From the NCBI RefSeq assembly GCF_900129615.1, contig NZ_FQWI01000008.1:185497-249496 (forward strand): a stretch of 64,000 nucleotides of DNA, given 5' to 3'. Source of the DNA: Pectobacterium carotovorum. GTDB taxonomy: Bacteria; Pseudomonadota; Gammaproteobacteria; Enterobacterales; Enterobacteriaceae. A program made the position numbers and the translations under genes. The notes beneath the pieces were generated by a model that saw only the letters and a list, made by a program, of their open reading frames with translations, ran no database searches and was not told the origin of the DNA. Below, one piece after another: positions 8,822 to 17,819 of the stretch (positions are counted from its first letter, which is position 1; the number at the start of each line of letters is the position of its first letter).

Positions 8822-8847
8822 TCCACCGGCCATACTGCGCCGGTGGA
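8822..8847 (-). promoter_or_regulatory. Intercistronic hairpin after the binding-protein gene
   Basis: TCCACCGGC (8822-8830) and GCCGGTGGA (8839-8847) form a perfect 9-bp stem with an 8-nt loop in the 80-bp gap between the binding protein and the permease. There is no T-run. It probably protects the upstream mRNA and sets a higher level of the binding protein. Confidence 0.5.
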
Positions 8848-8882
8848 GAAGGTGATAAGTCAACCGACAAGCGGCAATAGCG

Positions 8883-9674
8883 TTACTTTTTCGGTGGAAC
8901 AGAGATGTCCTCACCAAAGTATTTTTCGGCGAGCGCTTTCAGGCGTCCATCTTCACGCATTTTCGTCAATTCAGCATCGAATTGTTTACGTAATGCATCA
9001 CCATTTTCGTCCTTATGGAACGGGAAGCTCACTTCTTCAATCACCAGCGGCTCACCAACCAGTTTGAACGGCAGGTTACGCTTATTGATTTCTGCCAGCA
9101 GAATCGGACGTGAATTCACGTAGCCTTCAACGCGTTTAGACAGCGCATCGTTCATCGCGCCATCGCGCGTTTCATAGGTACGAATATTCACGCTGCCGTC
9201 GGCAAAGGCTTTTTTCAGGTTGTTAACGTGGTTGGAACCCAGAACACCCGCTACCGTCTTCCCTTTCAGGTCAGCCAGTGTATTAATGTCCGTATTGTCT
9301 TTGTGCGTCACAATCTGGCTACCGTAATAACTGTACGGTTGGGCAAAGTTATATTTTTCCTGACGCGCGGGGGTAATTGCCACCACGTTCGCGACCGTAT
9401 CCAGTTTTCTCGCTTCCAGTTGCCCCATCAAACCACTGAAATCGGCGGTAACCCACTCAACTTTGTAGTTCAGATCTTTCGCGATGGTTTCCGTCACTTC
9501 AACGTCAAACCCGACCAGCTTGTTATCTTGCTTGAAGCCGCTTGGATAACTTTGGCCTGTTGAACCCACTTTCAGTACTTTTTCCTGCTCAGAGCCGCTC
9601 TTCCCAGAGTCACAGCCAGCTACAAGAAAGGCGGTCGTCAGCGCCAGAACAGACAACGTTACTTTTTTCATCAT
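8883..9674 (-). CDS. Amino-acid ABC transporter substrate-binding lipoprotein (YxeM-like)
   Basis: Binding protein of 263 residues. The signal peptide ends in a lipobox (FLVAGC, Cys at about residue 21), so the protein should be a lipoprotein. The mature chain has the family pattern VGSTGQSYPSGFKQDNK followed by LVGFDVEV, and TVAGVLGSNHVNNL in the second lobe. From memory these closely match B. subtilis YxeM, which imports S-(2-succino)cysteine-type compounds; cystine-binding proteins are the next nearest group. The start codon overlaps the stop of the acetyltransferase gene, showing translational coupling. A lipid-anchored binding protein is less common in Gram-negative amino-acid systems than a free periplasmic one. 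Confidence 0.87.
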   Translation of the reverse strand: MMKKVTLSVLALTTAFLVAGCDSGKSGSEQEKVLKVGSTGQSYPSGFKQDNKLVGFDVEVTETIAKDLNYKVEWVTADFSGLMGQLEARKLDTVANVVAITPARQEKYNFAQPYSYYGSQIVTHKDNTDINTLADLKGKTVAGVLGSNHVNNLKKAFADGSVNIRTYETRDGAMNDALSKRVEGYVNSRPILLAEINKRNLPFKLVGEPLVIEEVSFPFHKDENGDALRKQFDAELTKMREDGRLKALAEKYFGEDISVPPKK

Positions 9675-10213
9675 TTTACTGCCTCTCTTTTTGAGTTTTT
9701 ATCTTTCCACTGGTCATACAATTGGTTATCAAGGATTTTTTCCATCCAGATTGTCAGGTGTCCTTTTCCCAGATTCGTCTGCCCGACTTCCTTGAAACCA
9801 TAATTTCTGTACATCTCAATCAGCCACGGGTGGTTTTGCGCGGTGCCAAGCGACACCGCAGGGGCTTTGAGCTGGTTAATCAGAATCTCTTCTTCCAGCC
9901 AGTTCATCATTTGCTTACCCAGCCCCTGTTTTTTATAGCCAGGGTGCGTCGCAAACCAGCCCAAATGGGGCAAACCGAACGGGCCCGGCTCCGGCCCCCA
10001 CGGATAGCGGATGGTAAATGACGACACCATCTCGCCGTCTTTTTCCATCACATAAACGCCATGTGAGGCAATATGCGTACGCACCATGTCGATGTCCGCA
10101 TGGGCGGCGGAAAAGTTGATACCCAGTTGGCGAATCGGCTCAAATGCCGCCAGCGCCAGCGCCAGATAGGTCTCATCGTCCGCAAGCGTAGCCTGACGAA
10201 ATACGATACTCAT
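9671..10213 (-). CDS. GNAT-family N-acetyltransferase (probable YxeL-type role)
   Basis: Acetyl-CoA-dependent acetyltransferase of 180 residues. The cofactor loop is seen in THPGYKKQGLGKQMM, an R/Q-x-x-G-x-G/A variant in which the first position is lysine, followed by NHPWLIEMYRNYGFKEVG, the typical GNAT C-terminal motif. In yxe-type clusters the acetyltransferase acetylates S-(2-succino)cysteine so that the next enzyme can cleave it. The gene lies 9 bp after the lyase gene and overlaps the binding-protein gene by 4 bp. The family is clear; the substrate is inferred from the operon. Confidence 0.85.
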   Translation of the reverse strand: MSIVFRQATLADDETYLALALAAFEPIRQLGINFSAAHADIDMVRTHIASHGVYVMEKDGEMVSSFTIRYPWGPEPGPFGLPHLGWFATHPGYKKQGLGKQMMNWLEEEILINQLKAPAVSLGTAQNHPWLIEMYRNYGFKEVGQTNLGKGHLTIWMEKILDNQLYDQWKDKNSKREAVK

Positions 10214-10222
10214 GATGTCACC

Positions 10223-11587
10223 TTATGCTGGCAGCAGGCCGGAGTTATCCGCATAGCGAATCACGTCATCAACCTTCTGCGGCGCACTGCCAACGTAGTT
10301 AGCCGGATTCAGCCATTCGTCCAGATCGGCGGCGGTCACTTGTTCAGAAAGCACAGGGTGGGCCAGCAGTACCGATTTAAAGGACTGATTTTGCTCGAAT
10401 GCCTGCATAGAACATTCGTAAACCAGATGGTGAGCAGTCTGCTTGCCGAGACGTTTGCCAATCTCGAACATCACTTTCTCGGACAGCAGCAGGCCATTTT
10501 GTAGATCGAGGTTCGCCAGCATCTGCTTCTCGTTGACGGACATGCCACGCAGGATGCCAAGCGCGTTCTGAAGCTGAGCAGACAGATAGATATTGATTTC
10601 CGGCAGCGCGATCCACTCCGCACGCCAGCTCATCGCATCACGCTCATGCTCAACTTTCATGGATTCATGAATCAACGCTGCGCTCTTAAACAGCGGAGCC
10701 GTCAAGCTCGCCAGCCCTTCCAGCGCGGCAGGGTTGCGTTTATGCGGCATCGTAGTAGAACCGATTTTCCCTTCGGAGAACGGCTCTTCGATTTCGTTAA
10801 TCTCGGTGCGCATCAGGTTGTACAGCTCATTGCCGATTTTGCCCAGCGTACCGCTGATCAGAACCGTAACAGAAGCATATTCGGAGAAGCGATCGCGGGC
10901 AGACTGCCAGCCGATATTCGGTGTATTCAGCCCCAGCTTATCCAGCGTCAGACGCTCGATTTCCGGCCCTTTCTCGCCAAAAGAGGCATAGGTACAAATC
11001 GCACCGTTGATGTTGCCAACCAAAACACGTTCTTTGATTTCACCCAGACGTTCGAGGTGACGGATAAATTCATCCAGCCAGACGGCCAGTTTGAAGCCAA
11101 ACGTGGTGGGCAGCGCCTGCATACCATGAGTACGACCGGCCATCAGCGTATGCTGGTGTTTCTTTGCCAGACGTTTCAACTCAACGGCCAGCAGTTGTGT
11201 ATCTCTGACGACAATATCAAAAGATTGTTTCAGCTGTAACACCGTCGCCGTATCAACAATGTCCTGCGTGGTCACGCCGTAGTGAATAAACTCACCCGCA
11301 GCACCGCACTGTTTCTGAATCGCGGCAATCGTCGGCATCAGAGAATGCTTCATGCGCGCGGCATCTTTTGCAATCTCTTCAACGTTAAGCGCGCTTGCGT
11401 CAGCGTTTTCTGCAATGGTTTTTGCCGCATCCAGCGGAATGACACCCAGTTCACCCTCGGCAAGCGCCAGGGCAACTTCTACTTCGACCTGTTTAGTCAG
11501 GCGGTTATGCTCGGACCATACGCCGCGCATTTCAGGCGTGCCAAAATTATTCCCTATAAGAAGAAAATCAATAAGATGTGATGCCAT
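10223..11587 (-). CDS. Aspartase/fumarase-superfamily lyase, candidate S-(2-succino) lyase
   Basis: Protein of 454 residues of the adenylosuccinate-lyase-like branch. Three conserved regions are visible: HYGVTTQDIVDT (about 102-113), GRTHGMQALP (151-160) and the signature loop GSTTMPHKRNP (276-286) with the catalytic serine. Members release fumarate by beta-elimination. A housekeeping purB is normally found elsewhere next to hflD/mnmA, and here the gene heads an operon with an acetyltransferase, an importer and a deacylase. That context fits the S-(2-succino) lyase that converts N-acetyl-S-(2-succino)cysteine to fumarate and N-acetylcysteine. I recall this enzyme being reported from Dickeya dadantii and Enterococcus italicus. 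Alternatives are an adenylosuccinate or argininosuccinate lyase paralogue. Confidence 0.82.
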   Translation of the reverse strand: MASHLIDFLLIGNNFGTPEMRGVWSEHNRLTKQVEVEVALALAEGELGVIPLDAAKTIAENADASALNVEEIAKDAARMKHSLMPTIAAIQKQCGAAGEFIHYGVTTQDIVDTATVLQLKQSFDIVVRDTQLLAVELKRLAKKHQHTLMAGRTHGMQALPTTFGFKLAVWLDEFIRHLERLGEIKERVLVGNINGAICTYASFGEKGPEIERLTLDKLGLNTPNIGWQSARDRFSEYASVTVLISGTLGKIGNELYNLMRTEINEIEEPFSEGKIGSTTMPHKRNPAALEGLASLTAPLFKSAALIHESMKVEHERDAMSWRAEWIALPEINIYLSAQLQNALGILRGMSVNEKQMLANLDLQNGLLLSEKVMFEIGKRLGKQTAHHLVYECSMQAFEQNQSFKSVLLAHPVLSEQVTAADLDEWLNPANYVGSAPQKVDDVIRYADNSGLLPA

Positions 11588-11835
11588 AATTAACTCGTTA
11601 GTGTTGGATTTATCAGGCGGGGATTTATGTCGTCTTTTTAATTTTTAAAAATATAACATGCGGAAATTATGCGCTTTATACCTTTGGGATCTATCTTAGA
11701 TCAAAAAGTTTGATTGCAAACTATGCATGTAGAAATGTTCGCTAACACTCTCTCCTCTGCTGAAAAACCCCTTTGTCACTTTCCTCTTCCTACAATGAAA
11801 CTCCTTATCCGTATGACCGCTGACGAAGGATTATC
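11588..11835. promoter_or_regulatory. Divergent promoter region, lyase operon / phytase gene
   Basis: This 248-bp AT-rich spacer must carry promoters for the minus-strand salvage operon and for the plus-strand phytase gene. The phytase start has a good ribosome binding site (GAAGGA, 11825-11830). No confident -10/-35 pair, operator palindrome or terminator could be picked out by eye, and the palindrome upstream of aapJ is not repeated here. Confidence 0.35.
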
Positions 11836-13143
11836 ATGCTTTACCACACGACATTACGTACTCCCCGTAGCTTATTGATTACCATGATCATTATTTCAGC
11901 CTTCTCTACTCAGGCCCATGCTCAGGATCGCTATCTTCTGGAAAAGGTCGTTGAAGTCAGCCGTCACGGCGTACGTCCTCCAACAGAATCTAACACTATC
12001 GCACTGGAATCCGGCACGGCACGGCAGTGGCCTCAATGGGTCACGCGGGAAGGAGAATTAACCGGGCATGGCTATGCCGCCACCGTATTAAAAGGCCGCT
12101 ACGAGGGCGAGTATTATCGTCAACAGCATCTGTTCGCGTCAGGTTGCCCAACGGAACAGCAGATTTATGTGCTCGCCAGCCCGCTACAACGCACCCGTGC
12201 AACCGCACAAGCCTATATGGACGGCATGTTTCCGGGCTGCGGCGTTGCGACGCATGCCGTTGAGGATGAAAAGCAGGACCCGCTGTTCCACGGGGATAAA
12301 ATGGGGATTGGCACGCTTGACCCCGAACGGGCAAAGGCTGAGGTACTGAAAGCCATGGGAGGTGATTTGGATATCGCCTATCAGCGTCTTAAGCCCAGCA
12401 TCGAGCTGTTAAAACAGGTCGTATGCGAAGCGGGTAAGCCGTGCCCGGTGTTTGATAAACCGTGGGCGAATAAGCAGGATAAAGAGGGTTCAATTTCTAT
12501 CCGCGGCCTGAATACGCTGGCGAATATGAGCGAGGTTTTCCTGCTGGAGTACAGCGAAAACTTGCCACTGGTACAGGTTGCCTTTGGTCATGTCCGCAAC
12601 ACACAGGATCTCGTCCCGCTGATGGCAGCGATGACCGCTAAATACGACTTCACCAATGATGTTCCCTATATCGCACAGCGCGGCGGTTCGCTCTTCATGC
12701 AGCAAGTCGCACAGGCACTCGCGCAGGGAACGCCAGCAGAGCAGGACACCACACAAGGCGAGCCACCAGCCGTCCCTTACTTGCTGTATGTCGCTCACGA
12801 TACCAATATCGCCTACCTGCGCACACTGTTGCAGTTTCATTGGCAGCTACCCGGCGATACCGCCGATAACATTCCGCCCGCAGGCAGTTTGGTCTTCGAA
12901 CGCTGGCGCGATACCACTACTCAGCAGCGCTTCTTGCGTATCTATTTCCAGACGCAGTCGTTGGATCAGATTCGTTCACTGACGCCGCTTGACGATCGGC
13001 AGCCGTTACTGAAAGAGGAATTTACCTCTCAGGGCTGCCAGAAGACAGAAAAAGGCACACTGTGTCCTTTTGATACCGCACTAAAATCAATGCGAGAAAG
13101 TATCGATAGCAGCGCGCTAGCGCCAGTGCATTACGCGCTGTAG
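11836..13143 (+). CDS. Periplasmic histidine acid phosphatase / phytase (AppA-like)
   Basis: Histidine acid phosphatase of 435 residues. A Sec signal peptide covers about residues 1-29 (cleavage after AHA). The catalytic RHGVRPP is at residues 43-49, with the nucleophilic histidine at 44; the acid motif HDTN is at 321-324, followed by PPAGSLVFERW. HDTN and the tail match E. coli AppA (phytase, pH 2.5 acid phosphatase) better than glucose-1-phosphatase Agp, which has HDSN. Several cysteines fit the disulfides of the family. It probably releases phosphate from phytate or other organic phosphates in plant tissue. It stands alone, transcribed towards the tRNA operon. Confidence 0.88.
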   Translation: MLYHTTLRTPRSLLITMIIISAFSTQAHAQDRYLLEKVVEVSRHGVRPPTESNTIALESGTARQWPQWVTREGELTGHGYAATVLKGRYEGEYYRQQHLFASGCPTEQQIYVLASPLQRTRATAQAYMDGMFPGCGVATHAVEDEKQDPLFHGDKMGIGTLDPERAKAEVLKAMGGDLDIAYQRLKPSIELLKQVVCEAGKPCPVFDKPWANKQDKEGSISIRGLNTLANMSEVFLLEYSENLPLVQVAFGHVRNTQDLVPLMAAMTAKYDFTNDVPYIAQRGGSLFMQQVAQALAQGTPAEQDTTQGEPPAVPYLLYVAHDTNIAYLRTLLQFHWQLPGDTADNIPPAGSLVFERWRDTTTQQRFLRIYFQTQSLDQIRSLTPLDDRQPLLKEEFTSQGCQKTEKGTLCPFDTALKSMRESIDSSALAPVHYAL

Positions 13144-13227
13144 CACGCTATATCGCAGGGAACCACAACGTCTTGTCGGGTTGATAAATCCGGCAAGACT
13201 TTCGCCAGAGAAGGCAAATTGCAGACG

Positions 13228-13257
13228 AAAAAAAAGCACATCTTTCGATGTGCTTTT
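13228..13257 (-). terminator. Rho-independent terminator of the tRNA operon
   Basis: GCACATC (13236-13242) and GATGTGC (13247-13253), extended by A/T pairs, form a hairpin with loop TTTC. The A-run at 13228-13235 reads as eight T residues after the stem on the minus strand. It lies 10 bp beyond the tRNA-Pro CCA end. T residues on the other side could also help to end phytase transcription. Confidence 0.88.
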
Positions 13258-13266
13258 CTTTGTAAT

Positions 13267-13343
13267 TGGTCGGCGAGAGAGGATTCGAACCTCCGACCCA
13301 CTGGTCCCAAACCAGTTGCGCTACCAAGCTGCGCTACTCGCCG
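13267..13343 (-). tRNA. proM: tRNA-Pro (anticodon TGG)
   Basis: A 77-nt cloverleaf with encoded CCA: acceptor CGGCGAG, anticodon loop CTTTGGGAC giving TGG, and T arm GGAGGTTCGAATCC. It is the last gene of a four-tRNA operon in the same order as E. coli argX-hisR-leuT-proM. Confidence 0.97.
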
Positions 13344-13387
13344 AATGTACTGCTTTTTTGAACATCACTGATGTTCTCGTTTGTGTG

Positions 13388-13474
13388 TGGTGCGAAGAGA
13401 GGGACTTGAACCCTCACGTCCGTAAGAACACTAACACCTGAAGCTAGCGCGTCTACCAATTCCGCCACCTTCGC
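13388..13474 (-). tRNA. leuT: tRNA-Leu (anticodon CAG)
   Basis: An 87-nt class II tRNA with a long variable arm (GTGTTCTTACGGAC) and encoded CCA. The acceptor is GCGAAGG and the anticodon region CTTCAGG gives CAG. It is third in the Arg-His-Leu-Pro operon. Confidence 0.97.
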
Positions 13475-13516
13475 ATAACTCACAAACCGTCAATCAACTA
13501 CTATCGCTGCAAAATC

Positions 13517-13593
13517 TGGGGTGGCTAATGGGACTCGAACCCACGACAACTGGAATCACAATCCAGGGCTCTACCAACTGAGCTATAGCCACC
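13517..13593 (-). tRNA. hisR: tRNA-His (anticodon GTG)
   Basis: A 77-nt tRNA including the extra 5' G typical of tRNA-His. The anticodon region GATTGTGATT gives GTG and the T arm is GTGGGTTCGAGTCCCAT; CCA is encoded. It is second in the operon. Confidence 0.97.
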
Positions 13594-13715
13594 ATCACCA
13601 CACTTTACATCAACTACTTATTACGCGGTACTTCCTTTTTACGGGATACTTTCTTTACGAAGAAAAGTGTACCACCGCAGCTCTTGCACACAACATACTC
13701 GTTTACACAATATAA

Positions 13716-13792
<77 letters not shown>

Positions 13793-13813
13793 TTAGCGCC
13801 GTTGCGGGGCGGG

Positions 13814-13842
13814 ATATTACGGGCTTAGTGACTGGCTGTCTA
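13814..13842 (-). promoter_or_regulatory. Promoter of the argX-hisR-leuT-proM operon
   Basis: On the minus strand, TAGACA (13842-13837) and TAATAT (13819-13814) are separated by exactly 17 bp. A C/G-only discriminator (CCCGCCCC) follows, the kind that makes stable-RNA promoters sensitive to ppGpp. The expected transcription start is about 15-20 bp upstream of tRNA-Arg. Confidence 0.8.
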
Positions 13843-13931
13843 GTGCTTTTTTATCGAAATGATGCGTTTGATTATGATTTGCTCATTCCAAGCTAAATAA
13901 CACACAGTTCCGCCCTTCCTGCCCCCAACTA

Positions 13932-15323
13932 CTACGATTTATCCTCTGTCAGCGACATTTTTTTGCCCAGTCCCAACGCAAAATAACACAGGCTAACCAC
14001 AGCTAAAAACGCGACGCCGACCAATAAAGACATCCGCGTATCGATATTGATGTACATGCCCACCAGCACACACAGCAAAAACGCCATCGTCAGGTAGTTT
14101 ACCCACGGGAACAACACCGATTTAAACGGATGTGCGACCAGCGCGGCACGATGCTGCTCACGAAAACGCAATTGGCTGATTAACACCACAAACCACGGCA
14201 CCATGCCCGGCAGTACGCTGGCGCTATAAACATAAACAAACACTTTTTCCGGATTAGGGATGATGTAATTCAACACCGACCCCGCCATCAGGCAAAGAAT
14301 AGAAATCATGACGCCTGCTGCGGGTACGCCGCTGGCCGTCACTTTACCTAGCCAGGCGGGAAGCTGACGGTTGTTGGCCAGCGAATACAGCATACGTCCG
14401 CAGCTATACATGCCGCTGTTGCAGCCGGACAGCGCAGCCGTCAGTACCACAAAGTTGATGATACCCGCCGCCGCAGTGATGCCAATTTTCGCAAATGTCA
14501 GCACAAACGGACTACCGGACGTGCCGATTTCATTCCAGGGGAAAATCGTGACGATAACGAAGATCGCGCCCACATAGAAAATCAGGATGCGCCACAGAAT
14601 GTTGTTGATCGCGCGCTTCAGCGTCACCTGCGGGTTCTTCGCCTCGCCCGCCGTAATGCCGACCAGTTCCACGCCCTGATAAGACGCCACGACCAGACAC
14701 AATGCGAACAGCAGGCCTTTCCAGCCTCCCGCGAGGAAGCCACCGTGTTCGGTCAGGTTACTGAATCCGGTTGCCTGACCGTGGTTACCGAAGCCGAAGA
14801 AAATAATGCCTACGCCGACGACGATCATCACGACGATGGTGGTGATTTTTATCATCGCGAACCAGAATTCGATTTCGCCATACAGCCTTACCGCAGCAAG
14901 GTTTGCCCCCGCCACCAGCGCAACTGCGGCAATAGCCGGTATCCATTGTGGCAAATCGGGGAACCAGTACTGAACATACACGCCAATCGCGGTAATTTCC
15001 GAAATCCCGACCGCCATCCACATAAACCAGTAACCCCATGCGGTGAGATAACCGAAGAAGGGATTCATGTATTTGTGTGCGTAGACGGCAAACGATCCCG
15101 CGACTGGCTCCAGATAGAGCATTTCGCCCATTGAGCGCATGATGAAGAAAACGAAGATTCCGGCGACAATATAGGCCAGCAATACTGACGGCCCCGCCCA
15201 CTTCAGCGCGCTGGCGGCGCCCATAAACAGCCCAACGCCGATCGTGCCGCCCAGCGCAATCAGCTCAATATGCCGGGCTTCCAACCCCCGATGGAGTTTC
15301 TCCTGCTTTATATCTTCTGCCAT
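13932..15323 (-). CDS. yifK: Amino-acid permease YifK (threonine/serine type)
   Basis: APC-superfamily permease of 463 residues with 12 predicted transmembrane helices. The start [21 protein letters not shown] is the amino-acid transporter signature, and the length and sequence match E. coli YifK nearly throughout (recalled). E. coli YifK imports threonine and serine. Its place between wecG and the Arg-His-Leu-Pro tRNA operon is the same as in E. coli. It is transcribed separately from the ECA operon, given the 367-bp upstream gap. The E. coli gene is under Lrp and GcvB sRNA control; whether those sites exist here was not resolved. Confidence 0.93.
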   Translation of the reverse strand: MAEDIKQEKLHRGLEARHIELIALGGTIGVGLFMGAASALKWAGPSVLLAYIVAGIFVFFIMRSMGEMLYLEPVAGSFAVYAHKYMNPFFGYLTAWGYWFMWMAVGISEITAIGVYVQYWFPDLPQWIPAIAAVALVAGANLAAVRLYGEIEFWFAMIKITTIVVMIVVGVGIIFFGFGNHGQATGFSNLTEHGGFLAGGWKGLLFALCLVVASYQGVELVGITAGEAKNPQVTLKRAINNILWRILIFYVGAIFVIVTIFPWNEIGTSGSPFVLTFAKIGITAAAGIINFVVLTAALSGCNSGMYSCGRMLYSLANNRQLPAWLGKVTASGVPAAGVMISILCLMAGSVLNYIIPNPEKVFVYVYSASVLPGMVPWFVVLISQLRFREQHRAALVAHPFKSVLFPWVNYLTMAFLLCVLVGMYINIDTRMSLLVGVAFLAVVSLCYFALGLGKKMSLTEDKS

Positions 15324-15690
15324 ATATCCTCTGTCTTTATGTTGTGCTTATCCCGGCTGCTGCCGGTTATTGTTTTTTATTCAGTTTTATGAAGAGCCCA
15401 TTCGGTTTCGTGAAAAGAAACCGGCTCTTATCAGGCATACCGCATCTGTCATGCTGCTTATTTTCAGAAAAAATGTGCCTTCGCCTCAAATTAGCGGCCA
15501 TGAAAATACCGTAATGTGGGTTTGAATAACACATAAGGGATGACGAATACGCCAAAGATAGAATTCTGTATTTCTGATTGACTAGCAAACAGACAATTAA
15601 AATCGAATAGGAATAAGAAATCAGGTTTATATATTGCGAGGAAAGATTGTGGAGCAAGGTTGGCGCGTTTAACGCGCCAATTCAATGAAG
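15324..15690. other. Intergenic region with yifK leader hairpin and hairpin after wecG
   Basis: This 367-bp spacer has no credible gene. Two structures are visible. AAGAGCC (15392-15398) with GGCTCTT (15423-15429), plus an inner CGGTTTC/GAAACCG pair, forms a hairpin about 70 bp before yifK that is probably in its mRNA leader. TTGGCGCGTT (15660-15669) and AACGCGCCAA (15671-15680) form a near-perfect palindrome 10 bp after the wecG stop. It has no T-run, so it is not a classical intrinsic terminator. The rest is AT-rich and probably holds the yifK promoter. Confidence 0.5.
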
Positions 15691-16440
15691 CTACAGGCGA
15701 CCGCTGTAGTGATAGGCAACATATTTCAACAGCCTAAGCTGCCGAAAAATACGGCTCGGCTGGGACAGCAAACGATACAGCCATTCCAGTCCTAAGTTTT
15801 GCCACACGAGCGGGGCGCGCTTCACATGCCCGGTAAAGACGTCATAGGTTCCACCCACGCCCATATAGAGCGCATCAGGATAGTGGTGGCGACAATCGCG
15901 CATCAGGATTTCCTGTCGTGGCGACCCCATCGCGACGGTAACAATCTGTGCACCGCTGGTGCGGATACGTTCGAACAGGGCATCACGCTGCTCTGGCGCA
16001 AAATAGCCATCCTGACTGCCGACAATATTCACGTTCCACTGCGCCCGCAGCTTCGCCTGCGTTTGTGCCAACACATCAGGTTTGCCGCCCACCAGAAAAA
16101 CCGGCGTGCCTAATTTGCCTGCCCGCTCCATTAGCGCTTCCCACAGGTCAGCGCCCGCAACTCGCGTGACGTCAGCCTGCGGATACTTGCGCCGAATGGA
16201 GCGCACGATGCTGATGCCGTCCGCATACTTGTACTCTGCGCGATCGAGCAATGCACGCAGTGCCACGTCTTTTTCCGCCGTTAACACTTTCTCAGCGTTA
16301 ATCGCGACGAGCGTGCCCGTTTCAACCCGCTCGCCCGCAAACAGGTAATCAACAAACTGCGCCATATTACGAAAACCGTGAATGGGCAAACCACGAATGG
16401 TATACAGAGGAATGGTCTCTGTGGTTTTTAACGCTGTCAT
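15691..16440 (-). CDS. wecG: UDP-ManNAcA transferase, ECA lipid II synthesis
   Basis: WecG (RffM) adds N-acetyl-mannosaminuronic acid to lipid I to give ECA lipid II on the cytoplasmic face. The protein of 249 residues belongs to the WecG/TagA/CpsF glycosyltransferase family. Family motifs include [39 protein letters not shown] and [16 protein letters not shown] 16440 overlaps the wzyE stop (ATGA), so an in-frame extension to 16569 over wzyE is rejected. It is the last gene of the ECA operon, as in E. coli. Confidence 0.95.
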   Translation of the reverse strand: MTALKTTETIPLYTIRGLPIHGFRNMAQFVDYLFAGERVETGTLVAINAEKVLTAEKDVALRALLDRAEYKYADGISIVRSIRRKYPQADVTRVAGADLWEALMERAGKLGTPVFLVGGKPDVLAQTQAKLRAQWNVNIVGSQDGYFAPEQRDALFERIRTSGAQIVTVAMGSPRQEILMRDCRHHYPDALYMGVGGTYDVFTGHVKRAPLVWQNLGLEWLYRLLSQPSRIFRQLRLLKYVAYHYSGRL

Positions 16441-17819
16441 ACCTGCTCCTTTATCACAGGATCCTGTACGGTGTTGGGTGTCGGCGTGGCACGCATACGC
16501 ATCAAGCGTTGCCGGATTAGCCCTGCGCTTTCCAGCAGCCAGTAGAGCAGCTTGGCAATGAGCAAGCACAGGCCGAAGACCAGACAGAAAAACACCACAC
16601 GCGAAACAAAAGAATCAACGCCTTCACGCGTCAGCACAATAATATTGAACACCGCCCCGAAGCAGAACGCCTGCAAAATAGCGGCCTTATAGCGATTGCT
16701 GTCGTTCTTCCCTAACTCGTACACCCAGTCGAACCATTTGATAACCAACCCTACGGCAATCGCGCCGAGCGGGATAAACAGCACGCCTCCCATCACCACC
16801 AGTGAGCCCAACAGCGTGGGGGAGATCGCCAGCCCGGAGTGGTTATTCAACACTTCCCAGGTGAAATAGTTCGCACTGTTTAACACCAGATTCGGACGAT
16901 CCGGCCATAGCCAAGAGGGAATAAAGACGTAGAAATCACGGGCAATCGGTGCCAGTCCCTGGAATTCAATCTTGTCGTAGTTCTGCCACAGCAGCGCCAG
17001 ATTTTCCCAGGGCGAGAAGGTGTCGCGGGTTAAATAGAGGAACGTATAAAATGCGTAATCACCGCTGACGTCCAGTCCATAGCGCTTCAGCGCCAGCCAG
17101 AACATCCCGACAATCCCGAATGCACCAGCCGCAACCAGCATCCAGAGCGTAATCCAGCCGCGCACAATCCCAATAAACAAAAACAGGGCGAAGGCGATGA
17201 TCAGATTCGCACGCGTTCCGCCGACAATCACATACGTCAGCATCCCGAACGCGACCGTTCCGATGAGGAACAGTAGCCACGCACGCTGCGTCTGGCGCAG
17301 GAAATACACGACCAGCATCGCCGGAATGAAGAAGTAGAAGAAGCGCTTCAACGCCACGCCAGACACATCGCTGGAAAATATCTGGCTGTACGAACGCAGC
17401 TTAAACAACAAGAAGCCATTGTTGAGGAAGAAAATACCGACGGTGGCTACCGCAATCAACGCCAGCAGCAGCCAGGTCAGATTGGCTTCAACCCGGTTTA
17501 CCGTCAGGAGTGGCGCACGCGGCGCGGAGGCTTTCTGGCGTAGCCGTGTCTTATAGCTGACGTAATAGATCGCATAGAACGCCGTCGCAGACAGCATCGC
17601 CTGAAGCAGAAACTGCACGGGAACCACTTCGACGCCAAACCGGAACACAAGCACGCAGGTAAATGGAAAACCAAAATAGAACGTCAATAAATAGAGCAGG
17701 GAAAACAGCACGTTAAAATTAAAACGCACCCGCCGAAACTCCATCCAGGTCAGGCTCAGGATAAAGATGACTGAAATCAGGTAGACGACAAACAGCCCAC
17801 CAAATTGCCCCAGCGTCAT
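16437..17819 (-). CDS. wzyE: ECA polysaccharide chain polymerase WzyE
   Basis: WzyE polymerises trisaccharide repeat units of enterobacterial common antigen on the periplasmic face. The 460-residue protein has about 11-12 transmembrane segments and a large periplasmic loop between residues about 260 and 320 ([20 protein letters not shown]), typical of WzyE. It is slightly longer than the roughly 450 residues in E. coli. It overlaps wecF by 4 bp at its start and wecG by 4 bp at its end, so the three are translationally coupled. Confidence 0.93.
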   Translation of the reverse strand: MTLGQFGGLFVVYLISVIFILSLTWMEFRRVRFNFNVLFSLLYLLTFYFGFPFTCVLVFRFGVEVVPVQFLLQAMLSATAFYAIYYVSYKTRLRQKASAPRAPLLTVNRVEANLTWLLLALIAVATVGIFFLNNGFLLFKLRSYSQIFSSDVSGVALKRFFYFFIPAMLVVYFLRQTQRAWLLFLIGTVAFGMLTYVIVGGTRANLIIAFALFLFIGIVRGWITLWMLVAAGAFGIVGMFWLALKRYGLDVSGDYAFYTFLYLTRDTFSPWENLALLWQNYDKIEFQGLAPIARDFYVFIPSWLWPDRPNLVLNSANYFTWEVLNNHSGLAISPTLLGSLVVMGGVLFIPLGAIAVGLVIKWFDWVYELGKNDSNRYKAAILQAFCFGAVFNIIVLTREGVDSFVSRVVFFCLVFGLCLLIAKLLYWLLESAGLIRQRLMRMRATPTPNTVQDPVIKEQV

